This document shows, one piece after another, positions 28,286-29,815 of a stretch of 29,815 bases of DNA (position 1 is its first letter; each line of letters begins with the position of its first letter). The notes below the pieces were generated by a model, which was not told the origin of the DNA, did no database searches, and worked only from the letters and a program-made list of their open reading frames with translations. A program made the translations under genes and the position numbers. This DNA comes from an uncultured Clostridia bacterium. Its GTDB lineage: Bacteria; Bacillota; Clostridia; Lachnospirales; Lachnospiraceae. Where the stretch lies: the NCBI GenBank assembly GCA_945622055.1, contig CALZBV010000005.1, positions 1-29,815 of the forward strand, in the 5' to 3' direction.

Positions 28286-29317
28286 TCAGCCCTTGGCATC
28301 CATGTCAAAGCCAATTGCTTTCCAAAGCTCTTCGTTGATTTCCACCGTTGCCTCCGCACGCCAGGTGTCATAAACCTCATCAAAGGCTTTTTCCTGTCTG
28401 AGTGCAATCAGCTCCTCCTTTTTGGCACGTATCGCCTCCTCATCATAATCCGAGGCACAGTAAAAGATGTAATAGCCGTTTTCTGCCTTAATCTGCATGG
28501 CTTCTCCGGTTTTCAGCCCATAGGCGGCCGCAAATTCTTCCGGAAGCTCGCCTTCTCCGACCCACTGGTCCAACAGCGTCTTGTCCTCTGTGTTTGCAAA
28601 CGCCAGTGAATAAAAGTCCTTTGTTGTCTTTGCCTCTTCAAAGAGGGCGTCAAACCGGTCCAGTGTCGCAATCAGCTCTAAAACCGTCAGTGCAGAGCGG
28701 TTTCCGAGTTCATCCTCATGGTAATTTTTCAGCATCATGCTCTGGATATGCTTTTGCTCTGCCTCTGCATCCGTTATGTCCGTATCCACATTCAACGTAA
28801 CCGTATCATACAGCTTTTGTGCCAGAGCATTGTCCGTGTAAACATTTTCCACGTCCTTACGCGCAATTCCGTAAAGGGAAAGTGCGCTGTACTCTGCTTT
28901 TTTCATGTAATCCTCAGTGCGCTGGGCAACGATACTCCTTTCTTCGCTGTCCAGCTCAATTCCGCGCTTTTTCGCCTCCGAGCATACTACCTTGATATAG
29001 ACGATTTTTTCCAGCGTCTGGTCCTTGACCCACTCGCCGAGACTGCTTCCGTCTGCATTTAATGTGTACTGCCAGATTTCACTTCCGTAAGCACCCTCGT
29101 ATTCCTGTCTGGCGGTCTGCAAATACAGCATCGCCTCACGGTAGCTTACACTGTCACCATTTACCGTCACCGCTGCATCACCCATATAGGATTCATTATT
29201 CAGTGCCCCCGTCGGTGCAGGTGGAAGCTTTCCTCCTCCTTTTTTGCAGCCCGGAAATCCGGCAGCTGCCATAAGCATCACCAGTCCGACTGCAATCCAT
29301 TTTTTGTTTCTTCTCAT
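28286..29317 (-). CDS. PrsA/SurA-like lipoprotein foldase
   Basis: A 343-residue lipoprotein. Signal peptide with lipobox G-F-P-G-C24, then K-K-G-G-G. The SurA/PrsA-like N-terminal domain (about 40-200) begins with V-T-V-N-G-D-S-V-S-Y-R-E-A. A C-terminal region (about 220-320) ends a parvulin-like fold with G-L-K-T-G-E-A-M-Q-I-K-A-E-N-G-Y-Y-I-F, but the parvulin part is divergent, so isomerase activity is uncertain. It probably helps exported proteins fold outside the membrane. I chose the ATG at 29317 (AAAGGA 8 nt upstream) over a GTG seven codons earlier. It follows mfd closely, an order common in Clostridia. Confidence 0.75.
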   Translation of the reverse strand: MRRNKKWIAVGLVMLMAAAGFPGCKKGGGKLPPAPTGALNNESYMGDAAVTVNGDSVSYREAMLYLQTARQEYEGAYGSEIWQYTLNADGSSLGEWVKDQTLEKIVYIKVVCSEAKKRGIELDSEERSIVAQRTEDYMKKAEYSALSLYGIARKDVENVYTDNALAQKLYDTVTLNVDTDITDAEAEQKHIQSMMLKNYHEDELGNRSALTVLELIATLDRFDALFEEAKTTKDFYSLAFANTEDKTLLDQWVGEGELPEEFAAAYGLKTGEAMQIKAENGYYIFYCASDYDEEAIRAKKEELIALRQEKAFDEVYDTWRAEATVEINEELWKAIGFDMDAKG

Positions 29318-29360
29318 CCGCACATTCCTTTCTGTCACCGGACTTATCGTTCTCCGGCAG

Positions 29361-29815
29361 TCATCCCAGCTTTTCCTTCATTTCATACAACAACGATTTG
29401 ATTTCAACAAATGCTGCCCAGATATCAATCCGTGCACCGCTCTTCCCACGTACCGCATTCAGCTTATATACAAACTGTGCTCCCTTCGCTGCCGAAAATG
29501 AGAGCTGACCCTTATGGCAGTCTAAAAATTCTTCAATTTTCCCGGTATTGACGGTTGTCGCAGGCACCCACGAAAGCTTTACCTCACCGCCCTTAAGGCT
29601 CACACAGGAAACCTGCGCGGAATGTGCAACAGCCTTAATCAGCGCAACCTGCAACAGCTTCTGTACGCTGGTCGGAACATTTCCGAACCGGTCCAAAAGC
29701 TCATCCAGAAGCTCCGAAAGCTCCTCCTCCGTCTCAAGCATAGAAATCCTCTTGTACATATCGAGCTTATGCACCTCATTCCGAAAATAGCTTTCCGGAA
29801 TATCGTCCATTTCTC
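29361..29815 (-). CDS. mfd: C-terminal end of transcription-repair coupling factor Mfd (cut by the right edge)
   Basis: The last 151 or so codons of Mfd, which removes stalled RNA polymerase at DNA lesions and recruits UvrA. The visible part is the TRCF (D7) domain: I-P-E-S-Y-F, then H-K-L-D-M-Y-K-R-I, then E-E-E-L-S-E-L-L-D-E-L-L-D-R-F-G-N-V-P and a helical C-terminus. The frame is open through the right edge, so the helicase and UvrB-like parts lie outside. The PrsA-like gene begins 43 nt after its stop. Confidence 0.9.
   Translation of the reverse strand, partial: EMDDIPESYFRNEVHKLDMYKRISMLETEEELSELLDELLDRFGNVPTSVQKLLQVALIKAVAHSAQVSCVSLKGGEVKLSWVPATTVNTGKIEEFLDCHKGQLSFSAAKGAQFVYKLNAVRGKSGARIDIWAAFVEIKSLLYEMKEKLG

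Overview
The window reads as a chromosomal segment of a Gram-positive, anaerobic, plant-fibre-degrading member of the Clostridia, most likely Lachnospiraceae (Roseburia, Agathobacter, Butyrivibrio or a relative). This is an inference. It rests on an agr-type peptide signalling locus, lipoproteins with Thr-Pro-rich linkers, a xylan and cinnamoyl-ester cluster run by a MarR repressor, a PerR-controlled reverse rubrerythrin, and strong Shine-Dalgarno sequences with consensus promoters throughout. No rRNA, tRNA, CRISPR array or insertion sequence was seen.

Left part (1-3142, minus strand): a complete agr quorum-sensing locus. It has a LytTR response regulator, a GHKL sensor kinase, an AgrB processing protease and an AgrD precursor peptide. 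A pair of identical 11-bp direct repeats exactly 21 bp apart lies just upstream of agrB and fits a binding site for the locus' own LytTR regulator. The start of one further minus-strand gene is cut by the left edge.

3247-9561: a hydroxycinnamoyl-ester/xylan cluster. A MarR repressor and a cytoplasmic esterase diverge from one intergenic region. Each side has a consensus promoter followed by the same inverted repeat, ATTAG-N4-CTAAT. Behind marR on the minus strand come a lipoprotein fusing a CE1 esterase to a GH10 xylanase, a second CE1 lipoprotein and an M50-like membrane protease, ending in a terminator. The GH10 domain is interrupted by an in-frame TAG ten codons before its catalytic WDVVNE motif.

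9562-11965 (plus strand): a DHH-family phosphoesterase with a structured leader, then perR and a reverse rubrerythrin. Both perR and the rubrerythrin have 7-1-7 palindromic PerR boxes just after their -10 boxes. 11973-15557 (minus): an EAL protein with a degenerate GGDEF domain, followed by a DEAD-box RNA helicase.

15770-17020 (plus): a barnase/barstar pair. The RNase is membrane-anchored and carried on five 16-residue Thr-Pro repeats, and the inhibitor gene follows immediately. 17059-19169 (minus): a NatA/NatB-type ABC exporter whose promoter is covered by a 40-bp palindromic region. 19257-24470 (minus): a DUF2339 polytopic membrane protein and clpB. 24524-28149 (minus): a sugar ABC importer with binding protein, attenuator and two permeases. 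The right edge (28286-29815, minus) holds a PrsA/SurA-like lipoprotein and the C-terminal end of mfd.

The strongest second-look items are the amber-interrupted esterase-xylanase, the tethered barnase with its partner, the paired operators of the MarR-esterase region, the agr LytTR site, the hairpin between the Shine-Dalgarno and the ATG of the rubrerythrin, and the orphan 40-bp palindrome over the ABC exporter promoter.
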